Positions 8,550-15,576 of a stretch of 24,028 bases of DNA are shown here, piece after piece; the stretch's first letter is position 1; every line of letters begins with the position of its first letter. Location of the stretch: contig JAEWSN010000066.1 of the NCBI GenBank assembly GCA_023459915.1, forward strand, positions 1 to 24,028, in the 5' to 3' direction. The notes under the pieces were generated by a model that worked only from the letters and a program-made list of their open reading frames with translations, searched no databases and was not told the DNA's origin. This stretch comes from Bacillota bacterium. GTDB lineage: Bacteria; Bacillota; Clostridia; DSM-8532. The translations under genes and the position numbers were made by a program.

Positions 8550-9404
8550 CTACCTGTTGTCGAGGCAGCGCCGCAAATAGCCGATGGCCATGCCGATGTC
8601 GGCGGCCGGATCCGCGCCTGTTTCCCGCTCAATGGTGAGCCAGCCGTCGAACCCGATGTCGCGGAGGGCGGCCAGATAGGCCGGAAAATCCACACTGCCT
8701 TCGCCAAGCGGGGTTTCGATGAAGTAATCGTCCATCCTCAGATCCCCGATGCCCCCTTCGGCAAAGAAGTTGTAGATGATTTCCGGATCGGTCTTGCGCA
8801 GCATGCGGCCATCCTTGGCATGGGTGTGCACAATGTGCGGGCCCAGCAGCCGCACCGCCTCCACCGGATCCTGATCGGTGACCATGACAAAGTTGGCGGG
8901 ATCAAGGTTGACGCCGACGCCGCCGGTGCCAAGGCTTTCAATGAACGAACGCAGGACAGGGGCGGGTTCGGGCCCGGTTTCGATGGCGAACCGCGCGCCG
9001 ATTTGTTCACCGAAACGCCCCAACTCCGCGCAGGCCTGCTGCATCACGGCGTATCTGGGATGCGCGGGATCTGACGGGATGACCCCGATGTGTGTGGTGA
9101 CAACGGTGCATGCCAAGTCTGTGGCCAGCTGCATGATTTTTTTGCTGCGCGCGACGCGGGCCGGATTTTGCGCCGGATCGGCGAAGCCGTGTCCACCGGG
9201 ATCGCCGCACAGGGCGGTGACCGTCATGCCGCTGTTCCGGATGAAGGACAGCAGCGCGCGTCTTGCCGGCGCATCCAGGTTTTCAGGGGCCATGTCGCCC
9301 TTGACCGCATACAGTTGGATGCCTTCCGCGCCCAGCGCCCTGGCCTTTTGGATGCCGTCGCGCACCCCCAGGCCCAATGAATCCACCATGACTCCGATTT
9401 TCAT
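8550..9404 (-). CDS. Sugar phosphate isomerase/epimerase family protein (TIM barrel), second copy
   Basis: 284 residues from the ATG at 9404, preceded by AGGAGGACATGGAAT; an upstream in-frame extension of 43 residues is GC-rich noise. The barrel starts MKIGVMVDSLGLGV, followed by ARALGAEGIQLYAVKG, VVTTHIGVIP, FAIETGPEP (metal-binding Glu), VGVNLDPANFVM, HTHAKDG and a late GEGSVDFPAYLAALRDIGFDGWLTIERE, which is the typical C-terminal end of the IolE/xylose isomerase-like family. It is clearly diverged from the product of the gene at 7665, so the two are likely different steps and not a recent duplication. The substrate cannot be told. Upstream lie two copies of GCGGATTCCGC that could be operator sites. 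Confidence 0.87.
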   Translation of the reverse strand: MKIGVMVDSLGLGVRDGIQKARALGAEGIQLYAVKGDMAPENLDAPARRALLSFIRNSGMTVTALCGDPGGHGFADPAQNPARVARSKKIMQLATDLACTVVTTHIGVIPSDPAHPRYAVMQQACAELGRFGEQIGARFAIETGPEPAPVLRSFIESLGTGGVGVNLDPANFVMVTDQDPVEAVRLLGPHIVHTHAKDGRMLRKTDPEIIYNFFAEGGIGDLRMDDYFIETPLGEGSVDFPAYLAALRDIGFDGWLTIERETGADPAADIGMAIGYLRRCLDNR

Positions 9405-9451
9405 ATTCCATGTCCTCCTGTAGCCCCATTGTACCGCAAATCCACGCCCCC

Positions 9452-9526
9452 GCGCCGCGCGGATTCCGCCTTGTCCCGCTGTGGAGGGCTCCCCGGGTTC
9501 CGCCGCGTGCGCCGCGCGGATTCCGC
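9452..9526. repeat. Two 18-bp direct repeats containing a palindrome, possible operators
   Basis: GCGCCGCGCGGATTCCGC occurs at 9452-9469 and again at 9509-9526. Each copy ends in the near-perfect palindrome GCGGATTCCGC. They lie 48 bases and more upstream of the minus-strand isomerase start at 9404 and before the str promoter at 9574, so they could control either side. A TACAAT on the minus strand (9433-9428) lies between them and the isomerase gene, but I see no -35 for it. Confidence 0.45.
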
Positions 9527-9573
9527 TGTGCATTTCTTCTTTATCCAGCCGCTGTTCGGTTCAATCGGACGCC

Positions 9574-9603
9574 TTGACAGAAAAATCCTTCCGGTGATAC
9601 AAT
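9574..9603 (+). promoter_or_regulatory. Sigma-A promoter of the str (ribosomal protein) operon
   Basis: A perfect -35 TTGACA (9574-9579), an 18-bp spacer and a -10 TACAAT (9598-9603). The transcript would start near 9610, giving a leader of about 195 nt before the L7Ae-like gene. Its position means this operon has a strong promoter of its own and does not depend on rpoB/rpoC read-through. Confidence 0.8.
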
Positions 9604-9609
9604 GTCCGA

Positions 9610-9805
9610 GCGTGCGAACGTGTGTCCGCACCGTTTTTATTGCGATGGCGGCCAGATATCCGAAACGGTCATAACTCCGGCCGTTGTGGGCACGTGATTC
9701 AGGATGAATTGTTTTGGATGTTCAACGGCCGGAGTAGTATCTGCTTGTCGCTTGGGCGGGCCTCCCGCGAAGCGTCGCAACCGGTGCGGCGGAAGGAGCC
9801 TTCAG
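9610..9805 (+). promoter_or_regulatory. Structured 5' leader of the str operon
   Basis: The leader begins with a small hairpin (GTGCG 9612-9616 with CGCAC 9627-9631) followed by TTTTT (9634-9638). Then comes a 13-bp perfect inverted repeat, ACTCCGGCCGTTG (9674-9686) with its complement at 9723-9735, around a 36-nt loop containing GTGATT and GGATGA. There is no convincing ORF. The ribosome binding site GGAAGGAG of the L7Ae-like gene follows. Such a leader suits autoregulation or attenuation; this role is inferred. Confidence 0.55.
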
Positions 9806-10063
9806 GTGCTGGAACAACTGAGACAGAAGACGAAAACCATCGGTCTGAAACAGACCCTCCGGCTTGTGGAGACCGATGCGGCCACATGCGTGTACATCGC
9901 GCGCGACGCGGATGAGCGGGTGGTCGGGAAATTGCGTGACATGTGCGCGGACAAAGGGGTGGAGGTCATCCCGGCCGAGAGCATGAAACTGCTGGGCAAG
10001 GCCTGCGGCATTGAAGTCGGGGCAGCCGTGGCCGGCATCCGGAGGGAACAGGACCAACCCTGA
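9806..10063 (+). CDS. rplGB: L7Ae-family K-turn RNA-binding protein (YbxF-like)
   Basis: 85 residues from a GTG at 9806 with GGAAGGAG eight bases upstream; this matches the ~82 residues of Bacillus YbxF and removes a spurious 34-residue extension. Visible family features are TKTIGLKQTLRLVETDAATCVYIARDAD, then KLRDMCADKGVEVIPAESMKLLGKACGIEVGAAVAGI, the L7Ae/L30e fold with its RNA-contacting LG.ACGI.VGAA segment. Bacillus homologues bind RNA kink-turns. The location directly ahead of rpsL is the classic one in Firmicutes, although rpoC is not upstream here. It probably associates with ribosomal RNA or with structured leaders in the cytoplasm. 113 bases separate it from rpsL. Confidence 0.9.
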   Translation: MLEQLRQKTKTIGLKQTLRLVETDAATCVYIARDADERVVGKLRDMCADKGVEVIPAESMKLLGKACGIEVGAAVAGIRREQDQP

Positions 10064-10176
10064 CAGGCTGTCTGCGGACGGCACACGCCGCCGGTACCGC
10101 CGGCAGCGGAGCATTCCATGGTACATGGGCGGATAACCGCTTGTGATATGCACTCTACAAGGAGGTGAAACCAAAA

Positions 10177-10590
10177 ATGCCGACGTTCAACCAATTGGTC
10201 AAGAAGGGTCGCGAACAGGTGAAGTACAAGTCCACCTCTCCGGCGCTGCAGTCGGGCTTCAATTCCCAGAAGAAGGAAGCCATCGATCTCAGCTGCCCGC
10301 AGAAGCGTGGTGTCTGCACCGTCGTGAAAACCGTCACCCCGAAGAAGCCGAACTCCGCGCTGCGTAAGGTCGCCCGTGTGCGCCTCACGAACCAGATCGA
10401 AGTCACGGCCTACATCCCGGGCATCGGCCACAACCTGCAGGAGCACTCCGTGGTCCTCATCCGTGGCGGCCGTGTCAAGGATCTTCCCGGTGTCCGTTAC
10501 CACATCGTCCGCGGCACGCTTGATACATCCGGCGTGGCGAAGCGGATGCAGAGCCGTTCCAAGTACGGCGCCAAGCGTCCGAAGAAGTAA
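10177..10590 (+). CDS. rpsL: 30S ribosomal protein S12
   Basis: 137 residues starting MPTFNQLVKKGRE. The ribosome binding site AAGGAGGTGA is a full match to the 16S 3' end; an in-frame ATG four codons upstream overlaps the region just after it and is not used. The conserved decoding-centre loops are intact: VTPKKPNSALRKVARVRL and RGGRVKDLPGVRYH. The lysines in PKKPNS and RVKDLP, the usual sites of streptomycin-resistance changes, are the wild-type residues. S12 sits at the 30S interface and helps control decoding accuracy. It is second in the str operon; a 213-base spacer with good hairpins separates it from rpsG. Confidence 0.98.
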   Translation: MPTFNQLVKKGREQVKYKSTSPALQSGFNSQKKEAIDLSCPQKRGVCTVVKTVTPKKPNSALRKVARVRLTNQIEVTAYIPGIGHNLQEHSVVLIRGGRVKDLPGVRYHIVRGTLDTSGVAKRMQSRSKYGAKRPKK

Positions 10591-10745
10591 TTGCCATTAT
10601 CGACGTGCATTTCGTCGTTTCCATATGACAGCTCTGGTTCACACAGGCCGGCCATCATGACCGGCTGATGCATCGGACAGTTCAGGGGCATCCCGGGAAA
10701 CAGACGGCGCGTTCGATTCCGTCCCAGGTGGGCGGAACGAGTACC

Positions 10746-10796
10746 CGCGGAACCGACGGCCGCATGGCCGCAAGCGTGTTTCCGCGCAAAGGAGGG
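10746..10796 (+). promoter_or_regulatory. Nested hairpin abutting the rpsG ribosome binding site
   Basis: A 7-bp perfect stem, CGCGGAA (10746-10752) with TTCCGCG (10780-10786), encloses a second hairpin CGGCC-GCAT-GGCCG (10757-10770). The outer stem ends four bases before GGAGGG (10791-10796), the rpsG ribosome binding site. By analogy with the S7-controlled rpsL-rpsG spacer of E. coli it could be a translational control site for S7; that is inference. Confidence 0.5.
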
Positions 10797-10803
10797 AAGA
10801 CAA

Positions 10804-11274
10804 GTGCCGAGAAGAGGACATGTCCCGAAGAGGGACGTACTGGCTGATCCGATCTACAATGACAAGGTCGTGACCAAGCTCATCAACAACATCATGCTCG
10901 ACGGCAAGCGCGGTGTCGCGCAGCAGATCTGCTACGATGCCTTCGAGATCATCCGCACCAAGTCCGGCAAGGATCCCCTGGAAGTCTTCCAGGCAGCCAT
11001 GGCCAATGTCATGCCCGTGCTGGAAGTCAAGGCCCGCCGTGTCGGCGGCGCCACCTACCAGGTGCCGATCGAGGTTCGCCCGGAGCGCCGTCAGGCGCTG
11101 GGCCTGCGCTGGATCGTCACATTTGCCCGCAAGCGCAGCGAGCGTACCATGAAGGAACGTCTCGCGAACGAGCTGATGGACGCCACCAACAACATGGGTG
11201 CCGCCTTCAAGCGCAAGGAAGATGTTCACAAGATGGCCGAGTCCAACAAGGCCTTCGCGCACTACCGCTGGTAA
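10804..11274 (+). CDS. rpsG: 30S ribosomal protein S7
   Basis: 156 residues, the standard bacterial length, from a GTG at 10804 preceded by AAAGGAGGGAAG. The protein starts MPRRGHVPKRDVLADPIYNDKVVTKLINNIMLDGKRGVAQ and keeps the conserved VRVGGATYQVPIEVRPERRQALGLRWI-type core (here ARRVGGATYQVPIEV) and the tail AFKRKEDVHKMAESNKAFAHYRW. S7 nucleates assembly of the 30S head on 16S rRNA and contacts the E site. In E. coli it is also the repressor of the str operon, so the hairpin before its start is of interest. The next gene, fusA, starts 165 bases downstream. Confidence 0.98.
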   Translation: MPRRGHVPKRDVLADPIYNDKVVTKLINNIMLDGKRGVAQQICYDAFEIIRTKSGKDPLEVFQAAMANVMPVLEVKARRVGGATYQVPIEVRPERRQALGLRWIVTFARKRSERTMKERLANELMDATNNMGAAFKRKEDVHKMAESNKAFAHYRW

Positions 11275-11276
11275 GG

Positions 11277-11307
11277 CCGGCCGGCGACGGAGTTTCCGTC
11301 GCGCCGG
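11277..11307 (+). promoter_or_regulatory. Stable hairpin between rpsG and fusA
   Basis: An 8-bp stem, GCGACGGA with TCCGTCGC (11284-11291, 11295-11302; loop GTT), is extended by CCGGC/GCCGG (11277-11281 with 11303-11307) across a 2-nt bulge. It starts two bases after the rpsG stop codon. No U tract follows, so it is not a normal terminator; it may be an mRNA stability or processing element. Confidence 0.5.
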
Positions 11308-11439
11308 ATGGGGGGTGTGGCACATGCCCTCCGCCTCCTGGCAACAAGCATCGCATCATCATGACGCAAGCGCTCCGGTCCGGCCCATCGTGCCGGACAC
11401 GGAGGCGGCTTCCGTCGACGGAACGAGAGGAGGGTATCG

Positions 11440-13521
11440 ATGCCCAGAGAATTCAGCCTCGCCAATACGCGCAACATCGGCATCATGGCGCATATCGACG
11501 CCGGCAAGACCACGACGACCGAGCGCATCCTGTACTATACCGGCCGCACACACAAGATCGGTGAGGTTCATGAGGGCGCAGCCACCATGGACTGGATGGA
11601 ACAGGAACAGGAACGGGGCATCACCATCACTTCCGCGGCCACCACGGCCCAGTGGAAGGGCAACCGTGTCAACATCATCGACACGCCGGGGCACGTTGAC
11701 TTCACTGTTGAAGTGGAACGTTCCCTGCGCGTGCTGGACGGATCCGTCACGCTCTTCTGCGCGAAGGGCGGCGTGGAGCCCCAGTCCGAAACCGTGTGGC
11801 GTCAGGCGGACCGTTATGGTGTGCCGCGCATCGCGCATGTCAACAAGATGGACATCATGGGCGCGGATTTCTTCCGCTGCATCAGGATGATGAAGGACCG
11901 TCTCCAGGCCAATGCGGTGGCCATCCAGCTGCCCATCGGCAAGGAAGACAGTTTCCAGGGCATTGTGGACCTGGTGACCATGAAGGCGCATCTGTACCGC
12001 GACGATCTGGGCAAAGAGATCGACGAGGTGGAGATCCCCGACGACATGAAGGATCTGGCCGAGGAATACCGCGGCTACCTGCTCGAGGCGGCCGCCGACG
12101 CCGACGAGAGCATCATGGAGAAGTACCTCGAGGGCGAGGAGATTTCTGTCGACGAGCTGCGCGCGGCCATCCGCACGCTGACCATCGCCGTCAAGATGAT
12201 CCCCGTTTCCTGCGGCTCCTCCTACAAGAACAAGGGCGTGCAGATGCTGCTCGACAATGTCATCGCCTACATGCCGTCTCCGTTGGACATCCCCCCCATC
12301 ATGGGTGAGGTGCCCGGCACCGAGACGGAGGAACCCCGTCCCTCGGACGACAGCGCGCCGTTCGCGGCCCTGGCGTTCAAAATCATGACCGACCCGTTCG
12401 TGGGTCGCCTGTCCTTCTTCCGTGTGTACTCCGGAACGGTCAACGCCGGTTCCTATGTGCTCAACGCCACGAAGGACAAGCGCGAGCGTCTGGGCCGCAT
12501 CCTGCAGATGCACGCCAACAACCGCCAGGAGATCGAAACGGTGTATTCCGGAGACATCGCCGCCGCGGTTGGCCTCAAGAACACCACCACCGGCGACACC
12601 CTGTGTGACGAGAACCATCCCGTCAATCTCGAATCCATGGTGTTCCCGGAACCCGTCATCTCTGTTGCCATCGAACCCAAGACGAAGGCCGGCCAGGAAA
12701 AGATGGGCATTGCGCTCTCCAAGCTGGCTGAGGAAGACCCCACGTTCCGTGTCAACACGGATGTGGAAACCGGTCAGACCATCATCCGCGGCATGGGCGA
12801 GCTGCATCTCGAAATCATCGTGGATCGCCTGCTGAGGGAGTTCAAGGTGGAAGCCAACGTGGGAGCGCCCCAGGTTTCCTACCGCGAGTCCATCCGCAAG
12901 TTGGTCAAGGCGGAGGGCAAGTTCGTGCGCCAGTCCGGCGGCCGTGGCCAGTATGGCCACTGCGTCATCGAAATGGAACCGAACGAACCCGGCAAGGGCT
13001 ATGAGTTCGAGAACAAGACCGTGGGCGGCTCGGTACCGAAGGAATACGTCGGTCCCATCGACGCCGGCATCCAGGAAGCGTCCAAGAGCGGCATCATCGC
13101 CGGTTACGAAGTGCTCGACTTCAAGGTCCGTCTCATCGACGGTTCCTACCATGAAGTCGACTCCTCGGAAATGGCCTTCAAGGTGGCCGGTTCCATGGCC
13201 TTCAAGGAAGCCATGCGCAAGGCCGATCCGGTACTGCTCGAACCGATGATGAAGGTGGTTGTCACCACCCCGGAAGACTACATGGGCGACGTCATGGGCG
13301 ACTTGAACTCCCGCCGCGGTCAAATCCACGGCATGGAGGCACAACTCAGTGGCCAGGTCATCACCGCACATGTGCCGCTGTCCGAAATGTTCGGTTATGC
13401 CACCAACCTGCGTTCCCGCACCCAGGGCCGCGCGGTCTTCTCCATGGAGTTCGACCACTACGCCGAGGTGCCGCGCAACGTCCAGGAGAAAGTGGCGGAA
13501 GGCCGCCGGGGCAAGGACTGA
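11440..13521 (+). CDS. fusA: Translation elongation factor G
   Basis: 693 residues, typical of bacterial EF-G, with GAGAGGAGG ahead of the ATG. The GTPase motifs are all visible: AHIDAGKTTTTERIL (G1, from residue 17), RGITITSAA (switch I), DTPGHVDF (G3) and NKMD (G4). Domains II to V follow, including FRVNTDVETGQTIIRGMGELHLEI, the domain IV region SGGRGQYGHCVIEMEP and the end MFGYATNLRSRTQGRAVFSMEFDHYAEVP. It drives tRNA-mRNA translocation on the ribosome. It is in the standard str position after rpsG; a 193-base gap with its own promoter separates it from tuf. Codon use is strongly biased to C/G-ending codons, as in the neighbouring ribosomal genes. Confidence 0.99.
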   Translation: MPREFSLANTRNIGIMAHIDAGKTTTTERILYYTGRTHKIGEVHEGAATMDWMEQEQERGITITSAATTAQWKGNRVNIIDTPGHVDFTVEVERSLRVLDGSVTLFCAKGGVEPQSETVWRQADRYGVPRIAHVNKMDIMGADFFRCIRMMKDRLQANAVAIQLPIGKEDSFQGIVDLVTMKAHLYRDDLGKEIDEVEIPDDMKDLAEEYRGYLLEAAADADESIMEKYLEGEEISVDELRAAIRTLTIAVKMIPVSCGSSYKNKGVQMLLDNVIAYMPSPLDIPPIMGEVPGTETEEPRPSDDSAPFAALAFKIMTDPFVGRLSFFRVYSGTVNAGSYVLNATKDKRERLGRILQMHANNRQEIETVYSGDIAAAVGLKNTTTGDTLCDENHPVNLESMVFPEPVISVAIEPKTKAGQEKMGIALSKLAEEDPTFRVNTDVETGQTIIRGMGELHLEIIVDRLLREFKVEANVGAPQVSYRESIRKLVKAEGKFVRQSGGRGQYGHCVIEMEPNEPGKGYEFENKTVGGSVPKEYVGPIDAGIQEASKSGIIAGYEVLDFKVRLIDGSYHEVDSSEMAFKVAGSMAFKEAMRKADPVLLEPMMKVVVTTPEDYMGDVMGDLNSRRGQIHGMEAQLSGQVITAHVPLSEMFGYATNLRSRTQGRAVFSMEFDHYAEVPRNVQEKVAEGRRGKD

Positions 13522-13564
13522 TTGTCTTTTGCGCCAAGGCCGCTCCCGTGAAGCCTGAAACAGG

Positions 13565-13591
13565 GTTTGCGGGGAAAACAAACGGGTTTTT
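13565..13591 (+). terminator. Weak terminator-like hairpin after fusA
   Basis: GTTTG (13565-13569) pairs with CAAAC (13579-13583), followed by GGGTTTTT. The stem is only 5 bp, so termination would be partial at best. Its position between fusA and the tuf promoter is suggestive. Confidence 0.3.
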
Positions 13592-13645
13592 GCGGGAAGC
13601 TTGTGACAAATCAGTGAAAATGACTGTGCGGAGCGGGTGGATCGC

Positions 13646-13674
13646 TTGAACTGCCTATGCAAATATCATATAAT
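13646..13674 (+). promoter_or_regulatory. Sigma-A promoter of tuf
   Basis: -35 TTGAAC (13646-13651), a 17-bp spacer and a perfect -10 TATAAT (13669-13674). Start of transcription is expected near 13681, 34 bases before the tuf ATG. It allows extra EF-Tu synthesis independent of the upstream str genes. Confidence 0.8.
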
Positions 13675-13714
13675 CGTGAATCATCAGTGATACGATGAAG
13701 GAGGGTTCATTTCC

Positions 13715-14920
<1,206 letters not shown>

Positions 14921-14924
14921 TAAA

Positions 14925-15072
14925 GGCGAGTGACTTACCCGCCCTTTGCGAAAAGGAATGCCGAGCCATCCCACGCGCCTCTTTGTCAGGCGTAAGGGTG
15001 GATCTGCAAACGATACGTTTGCAGACGCAGGCATTCCTTTTTCGCACCTATAGGGCGGGTTAGTCAGTCGCC
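14925..15072 (+). repeat. Long branched inverted repeat in the tuf 3' region, terminator-like
   Basis: The outer arms 14925-14944 and 15053-15072 pair at 18 of 20 positions. A second stem joins 14947-14962 (GCGAAAAGGAATGCC) with 15030-15046 (GGCATTCCTTTTTCGC, one bulge). Inside are two more hairpins: CGCCT/AGGCG (14976-14980, 14988-14992) and a perfect 10-bp stem TCTGCAAACG/CGTTTGCAGA with a 3-nt loop (15003-15025). The A tract before and T tract after the inner stem make it terminator-like on both strands. It could also be a small MITE-like element, but I see no target-site duplication. Confidence 0.75.
14930..14958 (+). repeat. 29-bp direct repeat, copy 1 (copy 2 at 15085-15113)
   Basis: The 29 bases 14930-14958 (starting GTGACTTACCCGCCC, ending GCGAAAAGGAA) recur exactly at 15085-15113, 155 bp further on. 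Copy 1 forms the left arm of the branched inverted repeat; copy 2 leads straight into the tuf terminator hairpin. Confidence 0.9.
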
Positions 15073-15111
15073 GTGGACCCGTTTGTGACTTACCCGCCCT
15101 TTGCGAAAAGG

Positions 15112-15151
15112 AAAGCCCCCTTGTGTCTCTTCAGGCACAAGGGGGCTTTTT
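15112..15151 (+). terminator. Strong intrinsic terminator after tuf
   Basis: A 14-bp perfect stem AAAGCCCCCTTGTG (15112-15125) with its complement at 15136-15149, a 10-nt loop and TTTTT (15147-15151). It is the best terminator in the window and separates the str genes from the lon operon. Between it and the lon promoter (15152-15305) I see only short inverted repeats such as AGTGC/GCACT and no gene. Confidence 0.92.
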
Positions 15152-15305
15152 ATGTGATGTTGTTCCGTTATCCCCCGTGTGGACTGGGTAAAGTGCTGAT
15201 AAGGCACTCCAGCCGGCCGGCTCCGCTTGTTCGGGACCTGGCTGCCGGCGGGGCGCGGGAATGACAGCCGATTTGTCACACCGTCACCGAAGACCGGCAG
15301 ATTGA

Positions 15306-15334
15306 TTGTCATTCACCGCGGGCATGCGTATAAT
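15306..15334 (+). promoter_or_regulatory. Sigma-A promoter of the lon operon
   Basis: -35 TTGTCA (15306-15311), a 17-bp spacer and a perfect -10 TATAAT (15329-15334). The expected start site, near 15341, coincides with the first base of the 61-bp repeat array. I see no CIRCE and no CtsR-type tandem heptamer, so heat-shock control of the usual Firmicutes kinds is not evident. Confidence 0.8.
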
Positions 15335-15339
15335 GAGAT

Positions 15340-15492
15340 AGCCCCATGCGCCCGGGGGGAGAACCAGCAGCGCCGCGCCAGCGACTTCGCTGCCGCAGTT
15401 AGCCCCATGCGCCCGGGGGGAGACCCAGCAGCGCCGCGCCAGCGACTTCGCTACCGCAGTCAGCCCCATGCGCCCGGGGGGAGAACCAACAG
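15340..15492 (+). repeat. 61-bp tandem repeat, 2.5 copies, forming the lon leader
   Basis: Units at 15340-15400 and 15401-15461 differ at only a few positions; a partial third unit covers 15462-15492. Each full unit starts AGCCCCATGCGCCCGGGGGG and contains the hairpin CAGCG-ACTT-CGCTG flanked by GCG/CGC. Transcription from the lon promoter would begin at the array, so it forms the 5' untranslated RNA. Confidence 0.9.
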
Positions 15493-15493
15493 A

Positions 15494-15557
15494 TTCCTTT
15501 ATTGGCTCCCGGGCATTGCCGCCGTTGTGCCGTTGCGCAACCTCACCAATAAAGGAA
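15494..15557 (+). promoter_or_regulatory. 12-bp perfect inverted repeat just upstream of the lon start
   Basis: TTCCTTTATTGG (15494-15505) pairs exactly with CCAATAAAGGAA (15546-15557) around a 40-nt loop. It is unusually AT-rich for this genome and ends 19 bases before the lon ATG, close to the G-rich ribosome binding site (TTGGGGGT). It may control lon translation as RNA or bind a repressor as DNA. Confidence 0.6.
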
Positions 15558-15576
15558 ACCATTTGGGGGTACAAGA

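Noticed and set aside
9704..9805. 34-residue N-terminal extension of the L7Ae-like protein
   Set aside because: It lies within the leader inverted repeat, has no ribosome binding site, and would make the protein much longer than its family.
10177..10590. Streptomycin-resistance substitution in S12
   Set aside because: The lysines in PKKPNS and RVKDLP are the wild-type residues.
14925..15072. tRNA or tmRNA gene in the tuf 3' region
   Set aside because: The branched fold lacks an acceptor stem ending in CCA, a T-loop (GTTCRA) and anticodon-arm features.
15195..15215. Possible CIRCE element before lon (AGTGC...GCACT)
   Set aside because: The arms are in the reverse orientation to CIRCE (GCACTC-N9-GAGTGC) and only 5 bp long.
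15340..15492. Possible CRISPR array
   Set aside because: The 61-bp units abut directly with no unique spacers, and no cas gene is present.
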